In this document: one piece after another, positions 1-5,720 of the stretch | Numbering within the stretch: the first letter of the stretch is position 1 | Layout: each line of letters begins with the position of its first letter | NCBI GenBank assembly: GCA_028703645.1 | Contig: JAQVML010000015.1 | Coordinates: 1 to 10,646, forward strand | DNA length: 10,646 nt | Direction: 5' to 3' | Origin: Eubacteriales bacterium | GTDB taxonomy: Bacteria; Bacillota; Clostridia; Christensenellales; CAG-138 | Notes under the pieces: model-generated | Told to the model about the DNA's origin: nothing | What the model saw: only the letters and a program-made list of their open reading frames with translations | Database searches by the model: none | Program-made: the position numbers and the translations under genes

Positions 1-156
1 GAATGTCTCCTCGCGCCGCTCAAACGCGTCGATGCTCATCACAACCAGATCGCCTTCGCCGTTTTTGGTGATATAAATCGGCTCCTCCTCCTCGTGCGCG
101 AGGTCGGAGATCGAACCGTAGTCGTTACGTAGCGCGGTCGATGACTTAATGATCAA
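1..156 (-). CDS. Phd/YefM-family antitoxin, N-terminal 52 residues (cut by window edge)
   Basis: The minus strand reads a TTG start at 156-154, 7-9 bases after a strong GGAGGTG ribosome binding site (complement of 164-170). The 52 visible residues begin MIIKSSTALRNDYGSISDLA and contain YITKNGEGDLVVMSIDAFE (about 28-46). This is the typical N-terminal half of Phd/YefM antitoxins: a DNA-binding beta-sheet dimer with the NG-x-G/D-LVVMS strand. In the family this half binds the operator and the C-terminal half, missing here, wraps and inhibits a RelE/ParE/YoeB- or Doc-type toxin. A toxin gene is therefore expected just beyond the left edge; that is inference. There is no ATG nearby in frame, so TTG is the best start. 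The family call is secure; the partner is unknown. Confidence 0.87.
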   Translation of the reverse strand, partial: MIIKSSTALRNDYGSISDLAHEEEEPIYITKNGEGDLVVMSIDAFERREETF

Positions 157-172
157 TTGGATACACCTCCTG

Positions 173-216
173 TAGAATTCTAATAGTATTCTATCAAAAT
201 TCTTCATATTATTCAA
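173..216 (-). promoter_or_regulatory. Antitoxin promoter with two phased palindromic boxes
   Basis: On the minus strand a -35 TTGAAT (complement of 211-216), a 17-base spacer and a -10 TAGAAT (complement of 188-193) with an upstream TGN form a good sigma-A promoter, giving a leader of about 25 bases. The perfect palindrome TAGAATTCTA lies at 173-182 and the near-copy TAGTATTCTA at 184-193. Their centres are 11 bp apart, one helical turn, over the -10 and start point. Phd/YefM antitoxins repress themselves at paired short palindromes, so these are the likely operators. Confidence 0.6.
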
Positions 217-239
217 ATAAGAAGAAACTAAAATTTCTA

Positions 240-253
240 CGAACAAACGTTTG
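240..253. promoter_or_regulatory. LexA (SOS) box 1 upstream of uvrA
   Basis: CGAACAAACGTTTG fits the Firmicutes LexA site pattern CGAACRNRYGTTY. It overlaps the first three bases of the candidate uvrA -35 element (251-256), a position suited to blocking RNA polymerase. Confidence 0.75.
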
Positions 254-279
254 CGGTTCAACTTGTTTTCGTGTATACT
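251..279 (+). promoter_or_regulatory. SOS-type promoter of uvrA (P1)
   Basis: TTGCGG at 251-256, a 17-base spacer and TATACT at 274-279 predict a transcript starting near 286. The two LexA boxes at 240-253 and 290-303 bracket it: one covers the -35 and the other lies just past the start point. The leader would be about 170 bases. Confidence 0.6.
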
Positions 280-289
280 ATGATCAAAA

Positions 290-303
290 CGAACGAGTGT
301 TTG
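290..303. promoter_or_regulatory. LexA (SOS) box 2 upstream of uvrA
   Basis: CGAACGAGTGTTTG fits the same CGAACRNRYGTTY pattern. It lies immediately downstream of the predicted P1 start, with its centre 50 bp from that of box 1. Having two boxes on one promoter makes a chance match unlikely. Confidence 0.75.
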
Positions 304-353
304 AAAAAAAGGCTCTATCTTGCAATATGGTTCAAGCAGAATCCGTAAATTTG

Positions 354-362
354 TGATATACT
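354..362 (+). promoter_or_regulatory. Possible second uvrA promoter (extended -10)
   Basis: TGATATACT is an extended -10 element (TG-N-TATACT) without a convincing -35. It would start transcription near 369, downstream of both LexA boxes, and could supply basal uvrA expression. The evidence is one motif only. Confidence 0.35.
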
Positions 363-416
363 AGAACATCGGTCATTTGCCGGAAAATTGGCAAGTTGCT
401 CCGATTTTATACTCTG

Positions 417-437
417 CCGGCTGAAGCAGTCAGCCGG
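417..437 (+). other. Perfect hairpin in uvrA leader
   Basis: CCGGCTGA (417-424) and TCAGCCGG (430-437) form a perfect 8-bp GC-rich stem with loop AGCAG. It ends 7 bases before the uvrA ribosome binding site and has no U-tract, so it is not a normal terminator. It could shield the leader or affect translation. Confidence 0.5.
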
Positions 438-458
438 TTAAAACGAAAGGGACTCCTC

Positions 459-3275
459 ATGAAGGATATCATCATCAAAGGCGCGCGGGAGCACAACCTC
501 AAGAACATCGACCTCGTGATTCCGCGCGATCAGCTCGTGGTCTTTACGGGACTTTCCGGCAGCGGAAAATCCAGCCTCGCGTTTGACACCATCTATGCAG
601 AAGGCCAGCGCCGCTATGTCGAGAGCCTCTCGTCCTACGCGCGCCAGTTCTTGGGCCAGATGGAAAAACCCGATATCGACAGTATCGACGGGCTTTCTCC
701 CGCGATCTCGATCGATCAAAAGAGTACGAGCCATAACCCGCGCAGTACGGTGGGTACCGTCACGGAGATTCACGATTATCTGCGCCTGCTGTACGCGCGC
801 TGCGGCGTGCCGCACTGCCCGGATTGCGGACAGCCGATCGAAAAGCAGACCATCGACCAGGTGGTTGATCGCGTGATGTTGCTGCCGGAAGACACCAAGG
901 CGCAGATCATCGCGCCCTGCGTCCGCGGCAGAAAAGGCGAACACCAGAAACTCTTTGAAGAGCTCAAGCGCGAGGGCTATGTTCGCGTGCGCGTGGATGG
1001 AACGGTCTACGACATTGCGGATGTGCCCGCGTTGGATAAAAAGTTTAAACACACGATTGAGGCGGTCATCGACCGCATTGTGATCAAGTCCGGCATCGAA
1101 GGCCGCCTGACGGACTCGCTCGAAACCGCGTTCCGCCTTGGCAACGGCCTCGCCATCGTCGCGGTGGTGGATGGCGAAGAAATGCTTTTTTCGCAAAACT
1201 ACGCTTGCCCAGACTGCGGCATCAGCATTGAAGAGCTCACGCCTCGCATGTTCTCCTTCAACAATCCATTTGGCGCGTGCCCGACCTGCTCGGGACTCGG
1301 AACCCTGCTCAAGATCGATCCCGATCTCGTAATTCCCGATGGAAAGCTCTCGCTCGCGCAGGGCTGCGTGAACGTGATGGGGTGGAACAGCGGAAGCAAG
1401 GGCACGATCGCCGCGATGTATTTTGATGCGCTGACCAAGCATTACGGCGCTTCGATGAAAACGCCCTATGAAGAGCTGCCCAAAGAGGTGCAAAACGCGA
1501 TTCTCTACGGCACCGGCAAGGATAAGCTCCACATCGCCTACAAAAAAGAATTCGGCAGCGGCAGCTTCGACGCGCCATTCGAGGGAATCGCCGTCAATAT
1601 GGAGCGGCGGTATCGCGAGAGCACGTCCGACTACAGCAAGCAGGAGATCGAGCGCTTCATGACGCAAACGCCCTGCCCGGACTGCAAAGGCAAGCGCCTC
1701 AAGCGCGAGAGCCTCGCGGTCACGGTCGGCGACATCAACATTGCGGATCTGTCCGATCTGCCGGTGCGCAGCGCGCGGGATTTTCTGCGAGAACTCAAGC
1801 TCGGCAAGACGCAGACAATGATTGCGGAGCAAATTTTAAAGGAGATCGACGCGCGCCTTGGCTTCCTCGTCAATGTTGGGCTCGATTACCTGACGCTTTC
1901 GCGCTCCGCCGTGTCGCTCTCCGGCGGAGAGGCGCAGCGCATCCGCCTCGCCACACAGATCGGCAGCGGACTCATGGGAGTGCTTTATATTCTCGACGAG
2001 CCGAGCATCGGCCTGCACCAGCGGGATAACGCAAGGCTGCTCAAGACCCTGCAAAAGATGCGCGACCTCGGAAACACGCTGATTGTGGTGGAACACGATG
2101 AGGAAACCATCCGAACGGCGGATTATGTGGTGGATATCGGGCCTGGCGCGGGTGAACACGGCGGCGAAGTGGTAGCCGTCGGCACGCCGGAGGAGATCGC
2201 GGCAAACGAAAACTCGATTACGGGCGCATATCTCAGCGGGCGCATGAGCATCCCGGTGCCGCAAACGCGTAGGCCGGGTAACGGCAAGTCGCTGGTTGTT
2301 CACGGCGCGCGCGCACACAACCTGAAAAATATCGACGTGGAGATTCCGCTGGGCAAGTTTGTCTGCGTAACGGGCGTCTCCGGCAGCGGCAAATCGAGCC
2401 TCGTCAACGAGATCATCAAAAAGACGCTCCTGCGCGATCTCAACCGCGCGCACACGCGTCCGGGAGATCACGACCGTATCGACGGAATCGACGCGCTGGA
2501 TAAGATTATCGACATCGACCAAAGCCCGATCGGGCGAACGCCGAGAAGTAACCCCGCGACCTATTGCGGACTCTTCGACCTCATTCGCGCGGTGTTTGCC
2601 AACACGCCGGATTCCCGTATGCGCGGCTATAGCAACGGTCGCTTCAGCTTCAACGTCAAGGGCGGGCGTTGCGAAGCCTGCAACGGCGACGGTATCATCA
2701 AGATCGAGATGCACTTTTTGCCGGATATCTACGTGCCCTGTGAGGTTTGCGGCGGCAAGCGCTATAACCGCGAAACGCTGGAGGTGCACTACAAAGGCAA
2801 AAACATCTTCGATGTGTTGAACATGACGGTGGAAGAGGCGCTTCGCTTCTTCAAGCCGCTGCCGAAGATTGCGCGAAAGCTTGAGACGCTTTACGACGTG
2901 GGCTTAGGCTACGTGAAGATCGGGCAGCCGAGCACACAACTTTCCGGCGGCGAGGCGCAGCGCGTTAAGCTTGCGACGGAGCTGAGTCGCAGGGACACGG
3001 GTCGCACGCTCTATATCCTGGACGAGCCGACGACGGGACTGCACGTGGACGACGTCAAGCGTCTGCTGGAAATCCTCCAGCGCCTGTGCGAAACGGGCAG
3101 CAGCGTGCTGGTGATCGAGCACAATCTGGACGTGATCAAGTGCGCGGACTATATCATCGATCTTGGTCCGGAGGGTGGCAACGCGGGCGGCAATATCGTC
3201 GCCACCGGCACGCCGGAGGAAGTGGCGCGCGTGGAAGGCAGCTATACGGGCCAGTTCCTGAAAACGGTGCTGTGA
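459..3275 (+). CDS. uvrA: UvrABC excinuclease subunit A
   Basis: UvrA is the damage-sensing ATPase of nucleotide excision repair; its dimer loads UvrB on lesions in the cytoplasm. The protein is 938 residues, the usual family length. It carries two ABC ATPase halves: Walker A GLSGSGKSS at 31-39 with signature LSGGEAQR from 487, and GVSGSGKSS from 639 with LSGGEAQR from 828. Each signature is followed by an ILDEP Walker B. Two Cys4 zinc modules are intact (C250/C253/C274/C277 and C738/C741/C761/C764). The chosen ATG follows GAAAGGGA with a 6-base gap; a TTG 21 codons upstream is open but has no family support. The gene stands alone, without uvrB beside it in this window, and its promoter has two LexA boxes. 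No defects are seen. Confidence 0.98.
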   Translation: MKDIIIKGAREHNLKNIDLVIPRDQLVVFTGLSGSGKSSLAFDTIYAEGQRRYVESLSSYARQFLGQMEKPDIDSIDGLSPAISIDQKSTSHNPRSTVGTVTEIHDYLRLLYARCGVPHCPDCGQPIEKQTIDQVVDRVMLLPEDTKAQIIAPCVRGRKGEHQKLFEELKREGYVRVRVDGTVYDIADVPALDKKFKHTIEAVIDRIVIKSGIEGRLTDSLETAFRLGNGLAIVAVVDGEEMLFSQNYACPDCGISIEELTPRMFSFNNPFGACPTCSGLGTLLKIDPDLVIPDGKLSLAQGCVNVMGWNSGSKGTIAAMYFDALTKHYGASMKTPYEELPKEVQNAILYGTGKDKLHIAYKKEFGSGSFDAPFEGIAVNMERRYRESTSDYSKQEIERFMTQTPCPDCKGKRLKRESLAVTVGDINIADLSDLPVRSARDFLRELKLGKTQTMIAEQILKEIDARLGFLVNVGLDYLTLSRSAVSLSGGEAQRIRLATQIGSGLMGVLYILDEPSIGLHQRDNARLLKTLQKMRDLGNTLIVVEHDEETIRTADYVVDIGPGAGEHGGEVVAVGTPEEIAANENSITGAYLSGRMSIPVPQTRRPGNGKSLVVHGARAHNLKNIDVEIPLGKFVCVTGVSGSGKSSLVNEIIKKTLLRDLNRAHTRPGDHDRIDGIDALDKIIDIDQSPIGRTPRSNPATYCGLFDLIRAVFANTPDSRMRGYSNGRFSFNVKGGRCEACNGDGIIKIEMHFLPDIYVPCEVCGGKRYNRETLEVHYKGKNIFDVLNMTVEEALRFFKPLPKIARKLETLYDVGLGYVKIGQPSTQLSGGEAQRVKLATELSRRDTGRTLYILDEPTTGLHVDDVKRLLEILQRLCETGSSVLVIEHNLDVIKCADYIIDLGPEGGNAGGNIVATGTPEEVARVEGSYTGQFLKTVL

Positions 3276-3320
3276 GAACAGCGCGTTTTCGGTACAATAA
3301 AAATTTGTAACAATGCTGTG

Positions 3321-3357
3321 ACGAAACGGGGATGCGTGTTTGCGCGTTCCCGTTCGT
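3321..3357 (+). terminator. Hairpin after uvrA, likely transcription terminator
   Basis: The arms at 3321-3336 and 3343-3357 pair over about 15 positions with one bulged A and two G-U pairs around the loop TGTTTG. It lies 45 bases past the uvrA stop. The following bases are ATTATATAAT rather than a pure T run, so efficiency may be limited. Confidence 0.5.
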
Positions 3358-3367
3358 ATTATATAAT
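3340..3367 (+). promoter_or_regulatory. Promoter of the DUF218 gene
   Basis: TTGCGC at 3340-3345, a 16-base spacer and a perfect TATAAT at 3362-3367 predict a start near 3374. The -35 lies inside the loop and right arm of the preceding hairpin, so terminator and promoter are interleaved. Confidence 0.5.
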
Positions 3368-3455
3368 GCTGTTGTCTTTCATTCTTATGTGAATATGGCT
3401 TACGACTGACTCCGGCGCTTGTTTTCCCGAAACAGGCATTTGAAAGGAAACCGAT

Positions 3456-4304
3456 ATGTATACCAGATGGAGACTCTATATCTTAGCCGTGTTTCTCGTT
3501 CTCATCGGTGTGCTGCTGTTTGGCTGCCGCATCTGGCGCAAACGCGGGCACCAGTTTAGCGCTCTGCGCGAATTTTCTCTGATTCTTGGTGTGGTGCTCA
3601 TCGTGGAGACGCTGATTGTCTCCACACTCTCCAACTATAACCTCGGCGTGATCCTGCCTGCGTTTTTCGGCGTGCCGCTCGTGTTTCTCGCGTTCGTGTT
3701 GCCGAGGATGGGAAATGGGTTTCTCCGCTTTCTGAAGTATTTAATCGCGGCGTGCTACGCCGTTGCCATCGGCATCTTCCTCGTGTGCGGATTTTTCATG
3801 ATTCGCGCCGCAAACGAAGGCGAGCGCGTGAATGCGGATGCGGTGATCGTACTCGGTGCCGCCGTTCACGGGGACAAGGTCACCTGGGTTTTGGAAAACC
3901 GGCTCAATTCCGCGATGGAGTATATGGAATCGCATCCCGCCGCCATCTGCGTTGTCTCCGGCGGACAAGGTGCGGGCGAAACCGTCACCGAAGCCTCCGC
4001 CATGAAGAAATATATGGTGGAGCACGGCATGGACGCAAGCCGTATCTATACCGAGGAGAAAGCGACAAACACCAAGGAGAATTTTGAGAATTCCAAGGTG
4101 ATCATCGACGAAGTGTTCGGCAACAACGCGCGCATCGTATTCGTCACCACCAATTTTCACGTGTACCGCGCGGGTCAGGTTGCGCGCGCGCAGGGCGTCA
4201 ACGCCGTTGGCATTCCGGCGGACGATGTTTGGTATCTGCGATTGAACAACTTCTTGCGGGAGTGCGTCGGCATCTGCGTCTATGCGCTGCGGGGAGATAT
4301 TTAA
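3456..4304 (+). CDS. DUF218 membrane protein, YdcF/SanA/ElyC family
   Basis: This 282-residue protein has four predicted N-terminal membrane segments (about 7-24, 42-58, 63-83, 93-115) followed by a DUF218 domain (about 126-275). Family motifs seen are DAVIVLGAAV (128-137), VSGGQG (167-172), an E-x-x-A-x-N-T-K-E-N-F stretch ending at 210, and TTNFHVYRA (231-239). DUF218 proteins include ElyC, SanA and YdcF; ElyC is linked to peptidoglycan synthesis and lipid-carrier metabolism, but the biochemical activity is generally unsettled. The ATG follows AAAGGAA with a 6- to 7-base gap. Its neighbour uppP recycles the same carrier, which makes an envelope role plausible. The family call is firm; substrate and function are not known. 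Confidence 0.85.
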   Translation: MYTRWRLYILAVFLVLIGVLLFGCRIWRKRGHQFSALREFSLILGVVLIVETLIVSTLSNYNLGVILPAFFGVPLVFLAFVLPRMGNGFLRFLKYLIAACYAVAIGIFLVCGFFMIRAANEGERVNADAVIVLGAAVHGDKVTWVLENRLNSAMEYMESHPAAICVVSGGQGAGETVTEASAMKKYMVEHGMDASRIYTEEKATNTKENFENSKVIIDEVFGNNARIVFVTTNFHVYRAGQVARAQGVNAVGIPADDVWYLRLNNFLRECVGICVYALRGDI

Positions 4305-4329
4305 CATCCTAAGATGCGCACACGAGCGC

Positions 4330-4358
4330 TTGCGATTCGGTCGTGAGGCGTGTATGAT
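4330..4358 (+). promoter_or_regulatory. uppP promoter
   Basis: TTGCGA at 4330-4335, a 17-base spacer and TATGAT at 4353-4358 lie in the 96-base gap before uppP and predict a start near 4365. The uppP ribosome binding site is a short GAGG at 4392-4395. Confidence 0.5.
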
Positions 4359-4400
4359 GAACGGGAATATTTTAGAGAATAACGAGTAAACGAGGTTGTT

Positions 4401-5237
4401 ATGACGATTTGGATTGCGATGCTGCTGGGACTGGTACAAGGGATTGCAGAGTTTCTACCGGTCAGCAGCAGCGGGCACCTGCTTTTGATCCAGAAAATGT
4501 TTGGTATCACGGAAGGAGCCTTGTTCTTCACCGTGATGCTACATTTGGCAACGTTGATCGCGGTTTTTATCGTCTACTGGCCGACGCTGATTGAGCTGAT
4601 CAAGCATCCGATTCAAAAGACGGTCGGGCTTTTGATCGTCGCCACGATTCCCGCCGTTGTCATCGCGGTGCTCTCTAAGAAGATTGCGCCCGTTGCGGCG
4701 TTCTTTGATGCGGCGGATGCGGGGCAATATCTCGGATTCGGGTTTCTGCTCACCTCACTGCTGCTCTTCATCAGCGATCATGTGCGTCACACGAGAATCG
4801 ATGAAAACGGAGAAAAGGTCGAGAGAAAAGGTAAGAAGCTCAAGAACATGCAGGTCAAGGATGCGCTGATCATCGGCTGCATGCAGGGCGTCGGCGTTTT
4901 ACCGGGCGTTTCCCGCTCGGGCAGCACGATTTCCGGCGCGCTCTTTACGGGCCTAAGTCGAAAGACCGCGGCGGACTTCTCGTTTTTAATGTCGATTCCG
5001 GCGATCATCGGCGGCGCGATCTTCGAGGTGCCGGATGCGATTAAAACCGGCATTGGAGATATGCACTGGACCATATTGGTCGCGGGTATGCTGGTTGCGG
5101 GCATTACGGGCTATTTTGCGATCAAGGTGATGATCAACGCAATCAAGAAAAAGAAGCTGCTCGGCTTTGTGATCTATACCGCCGTGCTCGGCGCACTGGT
5201 GCTGGTCGATCAATTCGTAACGCATTATTTTTTCTAA
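4401..5237 (+). CDS. uppP: Undecaprenyl-diphosphatase (BacA/UppP type)
   Basis: UppP removes one phosphate from undecaprenyl pyrophosphate, regenerating the lipid carrier used for peptidoglycan and wall polymers, and gives bacitracin tolerance when abundant. The protein is 278 residues, normal for the family, and strongly hydrophobic throughout. Both signature regions are intact: QGIAEFLPVSSSGH (13-26), with the acidic E17 and H26, and GVLPGVSRSGSTISG (165-179), with the catalytic-region R172 and S173. A charged stretch at about 128-152 forms the central cytoplasmic-type loop. It has its own promoter downstream of the DUF218 gene. No clear terminator is seen between its stop and the small peptide cassette that follows. 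Confidence 0.97.
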   Translation: MTIWIAMLLGLVQGIAEFLPVSSSGHLLLIQKMFGITEGALFFTVMLHLATLIAVFIVYWPTLIELIKHPIQKTVGLLIVATIPAVVIAVLSKKIAPVAAFFDAADAGQYLGFGFLLTSLLLFISDHVRHTRIDENGEKVERKGKKLKNMQVKDALIIGCMQGVGVLPGVSRSGSTISGALFTGLSRKTAADFSFLMSIPAIIGGAIFEVPDAIKTGIGDMHWTILVAGMLVAGITGYFAIKVMINAIKKKKLLGFVIYTAVLGALVLVDQFVTHYFF

Positions 5238-5265
5238 GTATATGTATAATGAGCGGACATATTGC

Positions 5266-5294
5266 TTGATTGCGTTGTAACGGATCGTTATTAT
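5266..5294 (+). promoter_or_regulatory. Promoter of the small peptide mRNA
   Basis: TTGATT (5266-5271), a 17-base spacer and TATTAT (5289-5294) predict a start near 5301-5304, so the RNA would begin at or just before GGGGGAAGCCC. A small palindrome TAACG-GAT-CGTTA (5278-5290) overlaps the spacer and -10. A second candidate, TTGAAC (5316-5321) and TATAAA (5341-5346) with a 19-base spacer, would start the RNA near 5353 instead. Confidence 0.45.
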
Positions 5295-5300
5295 ACCAAG

Positions 5301-5436
5301 TGCGGGGGAAGCCCGTTGAACTTTCTCAATTTCATAGACGTATAAAGGGCGGCCACCTCAAAACGACACCGAAAGGCAAGTTTGGAGGATGCCTTTCGGA
5401 GAATTACTAAAATTCAAAGAGAGGTGATGGCACCGA
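5301..5436 (+). promoter_or_regulatory. Structured leader of the small peptide mRNA
   Basis: This leader of about 135 bases has three elements. CACCTC at 5354-5359 is exactly complementary to the ribosome binding site GAGGTG at 5421-5426 and could hide it. A perfect 10-bp hairpin, CCGAAAGGCA (5369-5378) with TGCCTTTCGG (5390-5399), carries an 11-base loop displaying GGAGG (5384-5388). The 5' part holds GGGGAAGCC (5305-5313) and GGGCGGCCACCTC (5347-5359), both of which recur in the convergent RNA. A long self-inhibiting leader is typical of type I toxin mRNAs. I recognise no known riboswitch here. Confidence 0.5.
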
Positions 5437-5517
5437 ATGCTTGACATAGTCAGTATTTTGATTGGAATTGCAGGAATTGCAGTGACGATCATACTTGCGA
5501 ATAAAAACCGCAAATAG
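5437..5517 (+). CDS. 26-residue hydrophobic peptide, candidate type I toxin
   Basis: The frame encodes MLDIVSILIGIAGIAVTIIL followed by ANKNRK: one membrane segment (about 4-20) and a short basic, polar tail. The ATG lies 10 bases after AGAGGTG, and an in-frame TGA just upstream fixes the start. Small one-helix peptides with charged tails, a long structured leader and a convergent RNA are the hallmarks of type I toxins such as Fst and of Firmicutes peptides labelled 'holin-like toxin'. I see no Fst signature residues, so family membership is unproven. The TAG stop is at the base of a strong terminator. If real, the peptide would insert in the membrane and depolarise it when unrepressed; that is inference from architecture. 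A harmless leader peptide or regulatory peptide is the alternative. Confidence 0.6.
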   Translation: MLDIVSILIGIAGIAVTIILANKNRK

Positions 5518-5547
5518 GTAAAACGCCCGTTGCAGCGGGCGTTTTAC
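5518..5547. terminator. Bidirectional terminator shared by peptide mRNA and convergent RNA
   Basis: GTAAAACGCCCG (5518-5529) and CGGGCGTTTTAC (5536-5547) form a perfect 12-bp stem with loop TTGCAG. It has an A-tract on one side and a T-tract on the other, so it can work in both directions. It begins one base after the peptide stop codon. Confidence 0.85.
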
Positions 5548-5600
5548 TAGTCAATTATTTGATTCGTGAACAACCGAGGTAGCCGTCCGGCTTCCCCTGT
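5518..5600 (-). ncRNA. Candidate antisense/antitoxin RNA, about 80 nt
   Basis: A strong minus-strand promoter predicts an RNA starting near 5600 and ending at the shared terminator. No plausible protein frame exists in it. It begins with GGGGAAGCC followed directly by GGACGGCTACCTC (complement of 5597-5576), near-copies of two blocks in the peptide mRNA leader. Overlap with the mRNA is mainly the terminator hairpin, the arrangement seen in the Fst/par locus, where a short RNA II converges on the toxin mRNA. Its ACCUC could pair with the peptide's ribosome binding site. Existence and ends are predicted only from promoter and terminator. Confidence 0.55.
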
Positions 5601-5606
5601 ATTCAT

Positions 5607-5637
5607 ATTATAGCACAGCCGCTTGACAAAATGTCAA
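5607..5637 (-). promoter_or_regulatory. Strong promoter of the convergent RNA
   Basis: On the minus strand a perfect TTGACA (complement of 5632-5637) and a perfect TATAAT (complement of 5607-5612) are preceded by TGC, an extended -10. The spacer is 19 bases, longer than the 17-base optimum, which the extended -10 can compensate. No annotated protein gene lies in its path except the opposing peptide gene. Confidence 0.65.
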
Positions 5638-5653
5638 GCGGTCTTTGTTTTTT
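5619..5653 (+). terminator. Hairpin with T-tract closing the cassette
   Basis: CCGCTTGACA (5619-5628) and TGTCAAGCGG (5632-5641) form a perfect 10-bp stem with loop AAA, followed by TCTTTGTTTTTT. It is a good plus-strand terminator that would stop read-through before the opposing acetyltransferase gene. Its right arm doubles as the -35 of the convergent RNA promoter. Confidence 0.7.
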
Positions 5654-5720
5654 CACAGATTCTCATATATCGTGTCAAATTGATTTAATCGAATGGATAC
5701 GAGTGATCGATGCTCTTTCA

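Noticed and set aside
438..1832. Long open frame (464 codons) antisense to uvrA, and another at 1836-2789
   Set aside because: Both mirror the codon pattern of uvrA, have arginine/alanine-rich composition typical of shadow frames and match no family I know; uvrA is certain in this region.
5238..5265. TATAAT at 5245-5250 as the promoter of the peptide mRNA
   Set aside because: No usable -35 at a proper distance; the TTGATT/TATTAT pair downstream is better.
5301..5436. Riboswitch or T-box controlling the small peptide
   Set aside because: I see no conserved T-box or known riboswitch core; the elements fit a self-inhibiting leader better.
5551..5578. Eight-codon TTG frame inside the convergent RNA
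   Set aside because: Lacks a ribosome binding site; the RNA looks non-coding.
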